Below are positions 51,071 to 59,122 of a DNA stretch of 64,000 nucleotides, in pieces. The DNA comes from Thermoleophilia bacterium (GTDB taxonomy: Bacteria; Actinomycetota; Thermoleophilia; Gaiellales; JAICJC01), in the NCBI GenBank assembly GCA_025928435.1, contig JAICJM010000001.1:1-64000 (forward strand), given 5' to 3'. The translations under genes were made by a program, and so were the position numbers. The notes beneath the pieces were generated by a model that worked only from the letters and a program-made list of their open reading frames with translations, made no database searches and was not told the DNA's origin. The first letter of the stretch is position 1. Each line of letters begins with the position of its first letter.

Positions 51071-51729
51071 TTTTCACCGCCGTGGAGGATGGCGATGTTG
51101 AAGTCCGGCCGGCCCAGCGTGCCCATCAGCCGGAGCCACAGCGGCAGGTACATCTCCTGCCCGCGGGCGCCGGTGATGTCGCCCAGGTCGATGATCGTGT
51201 GCTGCGGCCAGCCGAAGTCGCCCAGGAGCCCCTTCACCACCGTCTTCGCCTCGTCGTCGTTCCCGCTCATGAAGAGGTTGTGCTGTCCCGGCACGCCGGC
51301 GGGGTTCGTCATCACCGCCGTGTTCACCGTGTTCAGCGTCTTCACGACCCGCGCCTCCGGGAACTCGCGCTGGATCTGCTCGCCCACGCTGTCGGTGTTG
51401 CAGACCGTGAGCGTGGGCGGCGTCCCCTGCGAGAAGTCGAGCGGGTTGGACACATCGACCACGATCGTGCCCGCCAGGTTCGCGGCGCCCGCCGCCCGCA
51501 GGACGTCGAGCGCCACCGAGCCGCCGGTGCAGTTGAAGACGACCTCCGCACCGGACGCGGCCTCCTCGAAGGTCGCCTGCGCCGTACCGCCGCCGGCCGC
51601 GGCGACCCATTCGCGCGCGTTCTCGTTGTCGGCGGTGCGCGAGCCCATCGTCACCTCGTGGCCGAGCTCGACGAGCTTCGTGCCGATCGTCCGGCCGACC
51701 GTTCCCGTTCCCAAGACTGCGATCCTCAT
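51067..51729 (-). CDS. NADPH-dependent F420 reductase-like oxidoreductase
   Basis: The 220-residue protein opens with an NADP-binding fold (RIAVLGTGTVGRTIGTKLVE then MGSRT) and continues with VVDVSNPLDFSQGTPPTL and VVKTLNTVNTAVMTNP, matching the NPD/Fno family that shuttles hydride between NADPH and coenzyme F420, or related NAD-dependent reductases. ATG overlaps the response-regulator stop (ATGA). Its stop shares CTAG with the convergent kinase gene stop. Confidence 0.82.
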   Translation of the reverse strand: MRIAVLGTGTVGRTIGTKLVELGHEVTMGSRTADNENAREWVAAAGGGTAQATFEEAASGAEVVFNCTGGSVALDVLRAAGAANLAGTIVVDVSNPLDFSQGTPPTLTVCNTDSVGEQIQREFPEARVVKTLNTVNTAVMTNPAGVPGQHNLFMSGNDDEAKTVVKGLLGDFGWPQHTIIDLGDITGARGQEMYLPLWLRLMGTLGRPDFNIAILHGGEN

Positions 51730-52433
51730 TCGGCGGCCCCCCTTGCAATCGCCTCGAACCGGTAGCCCACCCCGGGGTGGGTCTGGATGTACGTATGGCT
51801 CTCGGAGCGCTGGTCGAGCTTCTGGCGCAGCTTGCGCACGCAGACGTCGACCGTGCGGTCGCGGTAGCGGTAGGGCGTGCCCCACACCCGCTGCTGGAGC
51901 TGGTCGCGGGTCAGCGCCTTGCCGGCTTCGCCCGCCAGCACCCACAGGAGCCGGAACTCCGTCCGCGTGAGGCCGGCGTCCTCGCCGTCGAGGAGCGCCT
52001 GGTGCAGGTCGGCGTCGACGACGATCCCGGGCGCCTCGACCCGGCCGGCGTCGCGATCCGACGGCACCATGCCCGATCGGCGCAGCGCCGCCTCGACCCT
52101 GGCGACGAGCTCGCGCATCCCGAACGGCTTGGCGAGGTAGTCGTCCGCACCGATGCGCAGGCCGTGCACCTTGTCGTGCTCCGATCCGCGGGCGCTGATC
52201 ATGATGATCGGGATCGTGGCGCCCTCCGATCGCAGCGCCTCCGTGATCCGCCAGCCGTCCTCGCCGGGGAGCATCAGGTCGATCACCGCGACGTCGGGGC
52301 GCTCGAAGCGCAGCTTGCGCAGCGCGGCGTCGCCGTTGTCGGCCCACTCGACGTCCATGCCCGCGCCGCGCAGATGCGTCGCCATGGCATTGGCGATGAC
52401 GCGGTCGTCCTCCGCGATGAGCACCCGTGGCAT
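51726..52433 (-). CDS. OmpR/PhoB-family response regulator
   Basis: The 235-residue protein has a receiver domain with acidic pair ED, phosphoacceptor Asp52 (VAVIDLMLPG), Thr/Ser at ISARG and Lys102 (YLAKPFG), then a winged-helix DNA-binding domain (LTRTEFRLLWVLAGEAGKAL; YRDRTVDVCVRKLRQKL; TYIQTHPGVGYRFE). TACCCT lies 10 bases before ATG. The neighbouring PhoR-like kinase, convergent with this operon, is the natural partner. Confidence 0.92.
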   Translation of the reverse strand: MPRVLIAEDDRVIANAMATHLRGAGMDVEWADNGDAALRKLRFERPDVAVIDLMLPGEDGWRITEALRSEGATIPIIMISARGSEHDKVHGLRIGADDYLAKPFGMRELVARVEAALRRSGMVPSDRDAGRVEAPGIVVDADLHQALLDGEDAGLTRTEFRLLWVLAGEAGKALTRDQLQQRVWGTPYRYRDRTVDVCVRKLRQKLDQRSESHTYIQTHPGVGYRFEAIARGAAE

Positions 52434-52731
52434 ACCGGCGCGAAGGGTAGCCGTGCTCCCGCGAGCGCGAACGCCAATTGGCGCACACGCGGCGCGCCAC
52501 TTGGGAGTTAAAAGGATTCGCCGCCCCGGCTGGCCTTTCGTCCCCCGGTCGAACGGACTTTCGAGTCGCCTCTACGGCCCGTCCGCCCGGCTTCGACCTA
52601 CTCGGCTGCCCTCGGCGGCGCAGGGGGAACGTTACGGAGTCCGGAACCTTCGTGCAACCAACCAATTGCCGCATTTTGCGAACATCGGCGGGCGTCCGAA
52701 TTCGGATTGTTCGCAAAGAGCGCGATTGCGG
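52434..52731. promoter_or_regulatory. 298-base intergenic region with dyad elements
   Basis: No gene is visible. It is less GC-rich than its surroundings and contains an exact inverted repeat TTTGCGAACA (52675-52684) / TGTTCGCAAA (52708-52717) 23 bases apart, an internal CCGAATTCGG palindrome (52696-52705), and two CCAATTG motifs (about 52480 and 52662). The region precedes the response-regulator operon and follows the ClpC-N remnant. It probably holds the regulator promoter and operator sites; no riboswitch class was recognised. Confidence 0.55.
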
Positions 52732-53252
52732 CTAGCCGGACGGCTCGCGCCAGGTCACCTTGTAGGCGATCGTCCACCGCTTGCCACAGCCGGCGCAGGT
52801 GCGCTCACCCTCCGCGGACACCCGAAACGTGGTGCTCGGCCGGTCGGCGAGGACCGTCTCGAGCCGGTGACCGCAACGTGGGCAGGTGATCATGACCTGA
52901 CTGATCGTGCCGGCTTCCCGCTCGCGCGAGCCGGACACCACGCGGAAGAAATCCTGCAGGATGCGCGCGCCGATGCCCTCGTTCTCGCGGACGAGTCCGA
53001 GCAGGAAGGCGTAAACGGCACCTGCCCGCCGACGGCCTCGGTTCCCTGGGCGACGACCCGGGCGACCTGCGCGCGCACCTCCTCCAGGGTCACGTCGAAC
53101 GTCTCAAGCACGCGGGCGCCCAGGCCGTCCTCCTCGCGCAGCAGCCCGAGCAGGAGGTGCTCCGTCCCGATGTAGTTGTGGCGGAGAAGGACGGCCTCCT
53201 CCTGTGCCAGGACCACCACGTTGCGCGACCGCTCCGTGAAACGCTCGAACAT
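52732..53252 (-). pseudogene. Broken ClpC N-domain protein with zinc ribbon
   Basis: The first Clp-N repeat is intact from ATG 53252 (MFERFTERSRNVVVLAQEEA; NYIGTEHLLLGLLREEDGLG) to about GGQVPFTP. The second repeat resumes in another frame at about 53010 (FLLGLVRENEGIGARILQDF) and runs through FRVVSGSREREAG to a C-terminal zinc ribbon (CPRCGH ... CAGCGK) and stop at 52732. Roughly 25 residues of repeat 2 are missing at the junction. I read it as a small deletion that shifted the frame of a ClpC-N-type adaptor protein; a short zinc-ribbon product from ATG 52893 may still be made. Confidence 0.7.
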
Positions 53253-53254
53253 CG

Positions 53255-53632
53255 CTACAGATACTCGCGCGCGCGGGCGACCACGTCGCGGTCGGTCGCG
53301 TAGGTGAGGAGCTCCTCGACGCCGTCCGGGGCCAGCCAGCGCACGACGTCGACGTCGTCCTCGGTGCCGCCGGCGGTCGCGCTCGCGGTCATCAGGTAGT
53401 AGCGGACGCTCTTGGGACGACCGTCGGACACGTTGTACGAGACCGTGCCGAGGTCGCGCTCGACCACCGCGTCGCAGCCCGTCTCCTCGCGCACCTCGCG
53501 CACGGCGGCCGCGGCGTCGTCCTCGCCCGGCTCGAGCTTCCCCTTCGGCAGCGACCAGTCCTCGCGGTGCGGCCGGTGGACGACCGCGATCAGCCCGTCC
53601 CGCCGGACGACCCCGCCGGCGGCGCGGATCAC
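53255..53632 (-). CDS. Nudix hydrolase
   Basis: The 125-residue protein contains the Nudix box GKLEPGEDDAAAAVREVREE then TGCDA, within a single domain starting IRAAGGVVRRDG. It hydrolyses nucleoside diphosphate-linked compounds; similarity in build to MutT/diadenosine polyphosphatase types is noted but substrate is open. GTG 53632 overlaps the upstream TGA (GTGA), which fixes the start. Confidence 0.88.
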   Translation of the reverse strand: MIRAAGGVVRRDGLIAVVHRPHREDWSLPKGKLEPGEDDAAAAVREVREETGCDAVVERDLGTVSYNVSDGRPKSVRYYLMTASATAGGTEDDVDVVRWLAPDGVEELLTYATDRDVVARAREYL

Positions 53633-54090
53633 TGCCTGCGAGACGCGCCCCGCCGTATGGCCAGGGACGCCCCCCAGAACGCCAGGCCGACGCCGCCGAC
53701 CAGCACGAGCACGATCCCCGAGAAGATCCAGATCACGCCCCGGCTGCCGCCGATCACGGCGCCGGCGACGATCATCGCGACGCCGAGGACGCCGAACGCC
53801 TGCGTCGCCACGAACGGCCCGGGCAGCCCGGCCGGGGTAACCGGCTGGGATGCATCGGAAAGCCGAGTGGGATGGCGCCGGTCGATCCTGCGGCTGCGCT
53901 CGGCCAGGCCGATCACGACCCCGAAGAACGCCAGGAAGTAGATGACCTGCGACCAGAACGACCCGATGTAGTCGTCCATGTAGGTGAAGAGGACGATCAG
54001 CACGACCGCAGCGGCGGTGCCGATGACGGCGACGGCGATCGAGGTCTGCCAGGCGTAGACGGTGCGCTGCTCGCTCGGCGGCTGGCTCAC
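53629..54090 (-). CDS. Four-span membrane protein, unknown
   Basis: The 153-residue protein has membrane spans IAVAVIGTAAAVVLIVLFTY, FWSQVIYFLAFFGVVIGLA, FGVLGVAMIVAGAVIGG and IWIFSGIVLVLVGGVGLAFW with a basic loop in the middle. GTG 54090 has TACGCT exactly seven bases upstream, which favours it over an ATG 13 codons earlier. It is co-translated with the Nudix gene. No family recognised. Confidence 0.7.
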   Translation of the reverse strand: MSQPPSEQRTVYAWQTSIAVAVIGTAAAVVLIVLFTYMDDYIGSFWSQVIYFLAFFGVVIGLAERSRRIDRRHPTRLSDASQPVTPAGLPGPFVATQAFGVLGVAMIVAGAVIGGSRGVIWIFSGIVLVLVGGVGLAFWGASLAIRRGASRRQ

Positions 54091-54145
54091 GCGGCGTAGC
54101 GTACACGCGCCGCCGGAGGGGCAGCGCATGCCGACGAGCCCGGTT

Positions 54146-55072
54146 CTACGCGGCTTCCTGCAGCTCCGAGCACAGCTCGCGGGCCGCGTCGACGAAGGCC
54201 AGCGCCGCCGGCGACCGGTAGCGGTCGCGGTGCCACGCCAGGCCGATCAGCCGGGGCGGCACCCGATCGCCGAGCTCGATCACCGCGATCCGGCTGTCGG
54301 CCTCGTTCACGGTCAGGCGCGGCACGAGCGCGATCCCGATCCCGGTGGCGACCATCGCCTGCAGCGTCAGGTTGTCGTCGGAGCGGAACGCCATCCGCGG
54401 CGCCACCCCGGCCGCTCGCAGCCGCTCCTCGACCTGCTGGCCGCCGAGACACGTGCGGTAGCCGATCAGCGGCATCGCGCCGATCTCGCGGAACGTCGGC
54501 GGCGTGGTCGCGCGCGCCAGCGGGGAGTCCGCCTGCGTGACGAGGACGTAGGGGTCGCGCACGAGCTCGACCGTCTCGAGCGCGGCATCCTCGACGGGCA
54601 GCATCACGAACGCGAGGTCGAGATCGCCGTGCTCGATCTGGCTCAGAAGGCTGTCGTCCTCGGCCTCCTCCAGCCGCACCTCGACGCGCGGCCACGCGGC
54701 CGTGTAGCGGCGCAGGACCTCGGGCAGGATGCGTGCGCCGGCGCTCTGGAAGGCGCCGACCCGCAGCGTCCCGGCCTCGCCGGCCGACAGGGCCTCCATG
54801 TCGGCCCGGGCCGCCTGGAGCCGGGCGACGATCGCCTCGGCGTGGTGCAGCAGCAGCCGGCCGGCCTCGGTCAGCTCGACCGGACGGGGGCCGCCCGGCC
54901 GCTCGACGAGCCGCTCGCCGACCACACGCTCGAGCGTTGCCAGCTGCTGGCTGACGGCGGACTGCGTGTATCCGAGCGCGGCCGCCGCGCGCCCGAAGGA
55001 GCCCTGCTGCGCGATGGCCTCGAGGGCCGCCAGATGCCGGAGCTCGACCCCGAGCCAAGGATCAGGTTCCAT
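54146..55072 (-). CDS. LysR-family transcriptional regulator
   Basis: The 308-residue protein has the LysR winged helix (LRHLAALEAIAQQGSFGRAA; LGYTQSAVSQQLATLERVV) and a periplasmic-binding-like effector domain (LRVGAFQSAGARILPEVLRR; YVLVTQADSPLA). ATG 55072 was preferred over GTG 55084. It is close in style to the LysR gene at 62340 (shared blocks: DPYVL...SDSPLA, AFRSD, LAWHRDR). No divergent enzyme gene is adjacent; the LIV operon is 200 bases away on the same strand. Confidence 0.88.
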   Translation of the reverse strand: MEPDPWLGVELRHLAALEAIAQQGSFGRAAAALGYTQSAVSQQLATLERVVGERLVERPGGPRPVELTEAGRLLLHHAEAIVARLQAARADMEALSAGEAGTLRVGAFQSAGARILPEVLRRYTAAWPRVEVRLEEAEDDSLLSQIEHGDLDLAFVMLPVEDAALETVELVRDPYVLVTQADSPLARATTPPTFREIGAMPLIGYRTCLGGQQVEERLRAAGVAPRMAFRSDDNLTLQAMVATGIGIALVPRLTVNEADSRIAVIELGDRVPPRLIGLAWHRDRYRSPAALAFVDAARELCSELQEAA

Positions 55073-55131
55073 GATGGAAACCACCGTTACCTCGATTTGA
55101 ACTAATGGACACTAGGGCCGATGATACATGC

Positions 55132-55263
55132 ATGGGACTGACAGTGATACTGATCCTGCTTCTGGTCGTGGGTCCGCTGTCGCTGCGCTTCGGGGTCGAT
55201 TCCCGGCCCACGGGCGAGCGTCAGCAGGCCTGGTGGCCGGGGACCCCGCGCAGCCGGCGATAG
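55132..55263 (+). CDS. 43-residue single-span membrane protein
   Basis: A plus-strand ATG opens 43 codons: a membrane span (GLTVILILLLVVGPLSLRFG) followed by a short charged tail with WWPGTPRSRR and a TAG at 55261. Similar micro-proteins with a hydrophobic start, DSRP and a WPG-Arg end are familiar in this group. It sits alone on its strand between LysR and livF genes. Composition and codon pattern support a real gene; function unknown. Confidence 0.6.
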   Translation: MGLTVILILLLVVGPLSLRFGVDSRPTGERQQAWWPGTPRSRR

Positions 55264-55275
55264 CCGACCGCAGCC

Positions 55276-56004
55276 TCAGGTGAGGCCGAGGTAGGCCTTG
55301 CGCACGCGCTCGTTCGAGCGCAGCGCGGCCGCGTCGTCGGTCAGCGCCACGACGCCGGTCTCGAGGACGTAGCCGCGCGTCGCGACGTCGAGGGCCATCA
55401 GCGCGTTCTGCTCGACGAGCAGGATCGTCGTTCCCTGCGAGTTGATCTCGGTGATGATCTCGAAGATGCGCTCCACGAGCACGGGCGCGAGCCCCATCGA
55501 CGGCTCGTCCAGCAGGAGCAGCTTCGGCCGGGCCATCAGCGCCCGTCCCATCGCGCACATCTGCTGCTCGCCTCCGGAGAGCGTCCCCGCCTTCTGCGCC
55601 CGCCGCTCGGCCAGGCGCGGAAAGAGCCCGAACACTCGCTCCACGTCCTCGTGCACGCCTGACCGGTCGCGCCGCTGGAACGCGCCCATCTCGAGGTTCT
55701 CGAGCACGCTCATGCGGGCGAACAGGCGCCGGCCCTCCGGCGACTGGCTGATCCCGAGGCGGACGATCTCGTGCGGCGGGTGGCCGACGATGTCCTTCCC
55801 GTTGAAGAGGATGCGGCCGCGCTTCGGCCGGTTGATGCCCTGGATCGAGCGCAGGGTCGTCGACTTGCCGGCGCCGTTCGCCCCGATCAGCGTCACGACC
55901 TCGCCCTCGTGCACCTGCAGCGAGATGCCCTTGATCGCCTCGATCGTCCCGTAGTAGGTGTGGACGTCCTCGAGTTCGAGCAGGGGCGCGCCGTTCGTGC
56001 TCAT
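55276..56004 (-). CDS. livF: Branched-chain amino acid ABC transporter ATP-binding protein LivF
   Basis: The 242-residue ATPase has Walker A GANGAGKSTTLRS, signature LSGGEQQM, Walker B KLLLLDEPSMGL and LLVEQNALMALDVATRGYVL, diagnostic of LivF. It forms the ATPase pair with LivG. ATG overlaps the livG TGA (ATGA). In this group LIV systems also take up amides and urea, so substrate is not fixed. Confidence 0.92.
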   Translation of the reverse strand: MSTNGAPLLELEDVHTYYGTIEAIKGISLQVHEGEVVTLIGANGAGKSTTLRSIQGINRPKRGRILFNGKDIVGHPPHEIVRLGISQSPEGRRLFARMSVLENLEMGAFQRRDRSGVHEDVERVFGLFPRLAERRAQKAGTLSGGEQQMCAMGRALMARPKLLLLDEPSMGLAPVLVERIFEIITEINSQGTTILLVEQNALMALDVATRGYVLETGVVALTDDAAALRSNERVRKAYLGLT

Positions 56005-56801
56005 CCCGCCGGCTCCCCGTTGCCGGAGGTGGCACCGCTTCCGAGATAGGCCTCGATGACGCGCTCGTCGGCCTGGATCTCGGCGGGCGTGCCCTCCGCG
56101 ATCTTCTGGCCGTAGTCAAGCACCGTGACCCGCTCCGAGATGCCCATGACGACCTTCATGTCGTGCTCGATCAGGAGCACCGTGACGCCACGCTCGTCCC
56201 GCACCTTCCCGACGAACGTCGTGAACTGGGCCGTCTCCTGCGGGTTCATGCCCGCCGTCGGCTCGTCCAGGAGCAGCAGCTTGGGATCCGTCGCGAGCGC
56301 GCGGGCAACCTCGAGGCGGCGCTGGTCGCCGTAGGAGAGGTGCATCGCATAGGAGTCGTCGGCGGAGGTCGGCAGCTCGCAGTAGCGCAGGAGGTCGTGG
56401 GCGCGCGCGGCCGCGGCACGCTCCTCGCGCCGGAGCCCCGGCGTGCGCAGCACCGACCGGACGATGCCCCCCTTGATCCGGGAGTGCATGCCGACCAGGA
56501 CGTTCTCGAGGCTCGTCATCGTCGGGAAGAGGCGGATGTTCTGGAACGTCCGCCCCACGCCCAGGTGGGTGACCGCGTGCGGGGGCAGCCCGGCCACGTC
56601 ACGCCCGTCGAAGAGGATCTCGCCGCTCGTGGGCGTGTAGACGCCCGTGAGCATGTTGAAGAACGTCGTCTTGCCGGCGCCGTTCGGCCCGATCAGGCTC
56701 ACGATCGAGCCCCGCGGCACCGCGAAGTCGACGTCGTTGCACGCGACCAGGCCGCCGAACTCCTTGCGCAGCTTCGATGCTTCGAGCAGGTTGTCGGCCA
56801 T
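56001..56801 (-). CDS. livG: Branched-chain amino acid ABC transporter ATP-binding protein LivG
   Basis: The 266-residue ATPase has Walker A GPNGAGKTTFFNM, the LivG-type block GVGRTFQNIRLFPTMTSLEN, signature LSYGDQRRLEVARALA and LLLLDEPTAGMNPQE with IEHDMKVVMGISERV. ATG shares one base with the livM TGA (TGATG). Confidence 0.93.
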   Translation of the reverse strand: MADNLLEASKLRKEFGGLVACNDVDFAVPRGSIVSLIGPNGAGKTTFFNMLTGVYTPTSGEILFDGRDVAGLPPHAVTHLGVGRTFQNIRLFPTMTSLENVLVGMHSRIKGGIVRSVLRTPGLRREERAAAARAHDLLRYCELPTSADDSYAMHLSYGDQRRLEVARALATDPKLLLLDEPTAGMNPQETAQFTTFVGKVRDERGVTVLLIEHDMKVVMGISERVTVLDYGQKIAEGTPAEIQADERVIEAYLGSGATSGNGEPAG

Positions 56802-58018
56802 CAGGCGCTCGCGTCGTACAGAGATCCGCCCTCGACCCCGAGCTCGAGCTCGTCCCGTCGGCGCTGGCCGGGGATCAGGCCCTGCGGCCGCAGGAGCATC
56901 ATCACGACGATGATGAGCCCGAAGATGCCGTAGGTGTACTGGGGGACGTTGAAGCTCGTGCCGGCGACGTTGTTGAAGTTGTTGCCGACCGCCTCGAGGC
57001 CCTGATAGTTGAGGTACGAGAGCACGGCACCGCCCATGCAGACGCCCCACACGTTCCCCATCCCGCCCAGGATCACCATGCACAGCACGGTGATCGAGAT
57101 GTTCAACGAGAAGTCGCCCGGGAACGTCGAACTCTTGTAGATCGCGTAGAAGCAGCCGGCCCCGCCGCCGAAGAACGCGCCGATGGCGTACGCCCACGTC
57201 TTGGTGCGCATGAGCGGCACGCCCATCGCGGCCGCGGCGATCTCATCCTCGCGGATCGCCACCCATGCCCGTCCGAGGCGCGAGTCGCGGATCCGGATGC
57301 AGCAGAACAGCGTGAAGATGACGAGCGCGAGCCCGGTCCAGTAGTAGTAGCTGACCGCGTTCGTGACGTTGTAGTAGGCCGACGGGAAGAACCCGATCTC
57401 GTTGTGGATCGAGCCGAACCCGAGCGCGTCGATCGGCGTGAGGCCGTTGGGGCCGTTCGTGATGTTGTGGCCGAACCAGTTGTCGCCGTTGTTCACGGCC
57501 TGAGGCACGATCTCGCCGAAGCCGAGCGTGACGATGGCGAGGTAGTCGCCGCGCAGGCGCAGCGTCGGCAGGCCGATCACGATCCCGAAGAGGGCGGCGA
57601 AGATGCACGCGACGATCAGCAGGAGCCACACGTTGAAATGGAGGCCCTGAATGCTCGACGGGACCCCCACCGAAAGGATGTGGACGTTGTGGGGCGAGAA
57701 CTGCTGCGTGGCAAACCAGCCGGCGATGTAGGCCCCGGCGGCGTAGAACGCCACGTACCCGAGATCGAGCAGGCCGGCGTAGCCCACCACGACGTTCAGG
57801 CCGAGGGCCATGATGACGTAGACGGTCATGATCACCATCGTCGGCACCGTCGGGACGAGCTGGGCCTCGACGCTGTTCGTGCCGATCGCGGACGTGAGAT
57901 CGCTGTAGTAGCTCGGGTAGAAGATCAGGAGCACGAACACGACGGCCGGGAGAAGCGCGCGCCGGACAGGCGTCGGCACCCGGGACCACGCGTCGCCCAG
58001 CCCGAGGCGCTCCATCAT
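56801..58018 (-). CDS. livM: Branched-chain amino acid ABC transporter permease LivM
   Basis: The 405-residue permease has about ten spans and LivM hallmarks (YVIMALGLNVVVGYAGLLDL; RGDYLAIVTLGFGEI; RLGRAWVAIREDEIAAAAMG; VILGGMGNVWGVCMGGAVL). It carries a roughly 60-residue polar loop after the third GDNW segment, longer than usual. ATG overlaps the livH stop. Confidence 0.92.
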   Translation of the reverse strand: MMERLGLGDAWSRVPTPVRRALLPAVVFVLLIFYPSYYSDLTSAIGTNSVEAQLVPTVPTMVIMTVYVIMALGLNVVVGYAGLLDLGYVAFYAAGAYIAGWFATQQFSPHNVHILSVGVPSSIQGLHFNVWLLLIVACIFAALFGIVIGLPTLRLRGDYLAIVTLGFGEIVPQAVNNGDNWFGHNITNGPNGLTPIDALGFGSIHNEIGFFPSAYYNVTNAVSYYYWTGLALVIFTLFCCIRIRDSRLGRAWVAIREDEIAAAAMGVPLMRTKTWAYAIGAFFGGGAGCFYAIYKSSTFPGDFSLNISITVLCMVILGGMGNVWGVCMGGAVLSYLNYQGLEAVGNNFNNVAGTSFNVPQYTYGIFGLIIVVMMLLRPQGLIPGQRRRDELELGVEGGSLYDASA

Positions 58019-59094
58019 GCGCGGTCCGCCGTGGCCTCACCCAGCAGGCCCTGCGGGCGGAACACGAGCACCAGGATGAGGATCGCGAAGATGATCGACT
58101 CGGTCCAGTCGGATCCCGGCGTGTGCCAGGAGAGCCCCTCGTTGAAGGCCTGGATCAGGCCGATAAACAGCGCCCCGAGCGCCGCGCCGGTGAGGTTGCC
58201 GATGCCGCCCAGCACCGCCGCGGTGAACGCATACAGGCCCAGCTGGAAGCCGAGGTCGAAGCGCGTCGACGTCTGGAACATGACGAAGAGCAGGCCCGCC
58301 GCGCCCGCGAGCGCGCCGCCGAGCGCGAACGTAAAGCCGATCGTCCGGTCGACGTCGATGCCCATCATGCGGCTCGCGTCCATGTCCTGGGCCACCGCGC
58401 GCATCGCCTTGCCCGGCTTCGTGTTGCGCACCAGGTAGACGAGCGCGAGCAGCACCGGAATCGTGATCAGCACGACGATCAGCGACTTCGCCCGGTAGGG
58501 CACCCCTCCGACCGAGAACAGGGTGTTGGCGGGGAAGATGCTCTCGCCGGTCGACGTGAGCGGCCGCTCGTTGAATCCCCAGATCGCCGCGCCGACGTTC
58601 TGAAGCAGGAACGACATGCCGATGGCCGTGATCAGCGGCGCCAGCTTGGGCGCGTTCCGGAGGGGGCGATAGGCGATCCGCTCGATGGCGACGTTGAGCC
58701 CGCCGCAAAACGCCATCGCCGCGAGCAACGTGACCATGACGAGCGGGATGGTCAGGTACCAGGCCTGGCTGCCGTCGAGCCCGAGCCACCCGTTCGCGAC
58801 GGTGATGGTCACCATCGTCCCCAGCATGAACACGTCGCCGTGGGCGAAGTTGATCAGCTCGATGATGCCGTAGACGAGGGTGTACCCCAGCGCGACCAGC
58901 GCGTAGATCGCCCCCAACGTGATCCCGAGCAGGAGCACGCTGATGAACTGCTCGGGAGCGTGCAGGACGTTCCCGACGATCCAGATGAAGAACAGGGCGA
59001 TCACCACGCCCGTGAAGACGCGGTTGATCTGCCGGGAGAACCGGGGGAGCGCCGCCAGCATCGGACGCCGCGCGGTCTGTGCGCGGGTCGTCAC
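58015..59094 (-). CDS. livH: Branched-chain amino acid ABC transporter permease LivH
   Basis: The 359-residue permease has LivH blocks GAIYALVALGYTLVYGIIEL, INFAHGDVFMLGTMV, FGGLNVAIERIAYRPLRNAP-like and ILGGIGNLTGAALGALFIGL. GTG start, 28 bases after the binding-protein gene. An N-terminal extension of about 35 residues precedes the first conserved span. Confidence 0.92.
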   Translation of the reverse strand: MTTRAQTARRPMLAALPRFSRQINRVFTGVVIALFFIWIVGNVLHAPEQFISVLLLGITLGAIYALVALGYTLVYGIIELINFAHGDVFMLGTMVTITVANGWLGLDGSQAWYLTIPLVMVTLLAAMAFCGGLNVAIERIAYRPLRNAPKLAPLITAIGMSFLLQNVGAAIWGFNERPLTSTGESIFPANTLFSVGGVPYRAKSLIVVLITIPVLLALVYLVRNTKPGKAMRAVAQDMDASRMMGIDVDRTIGFTFALGGALAGAAGLLFVMFQTSTRFDLGFQLGLYAFTAAVLGGIGNLTGAALGALFIGLIQAFNEGLSWHTPGSDWTESIIFAILILVLVFRPQGLLGEATADRA

Positions 59095-59122
59095 TGGCGG
59101 CGCTCCCCGGTGGCCTCCATGC

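Noticed and set aside
52434..52731. Intergenic region considered as a riboswitch
   Set aside because: Reading both strands, I find no match to core motifs of classes I know; the palindromes look like protein-binding DNA sites.
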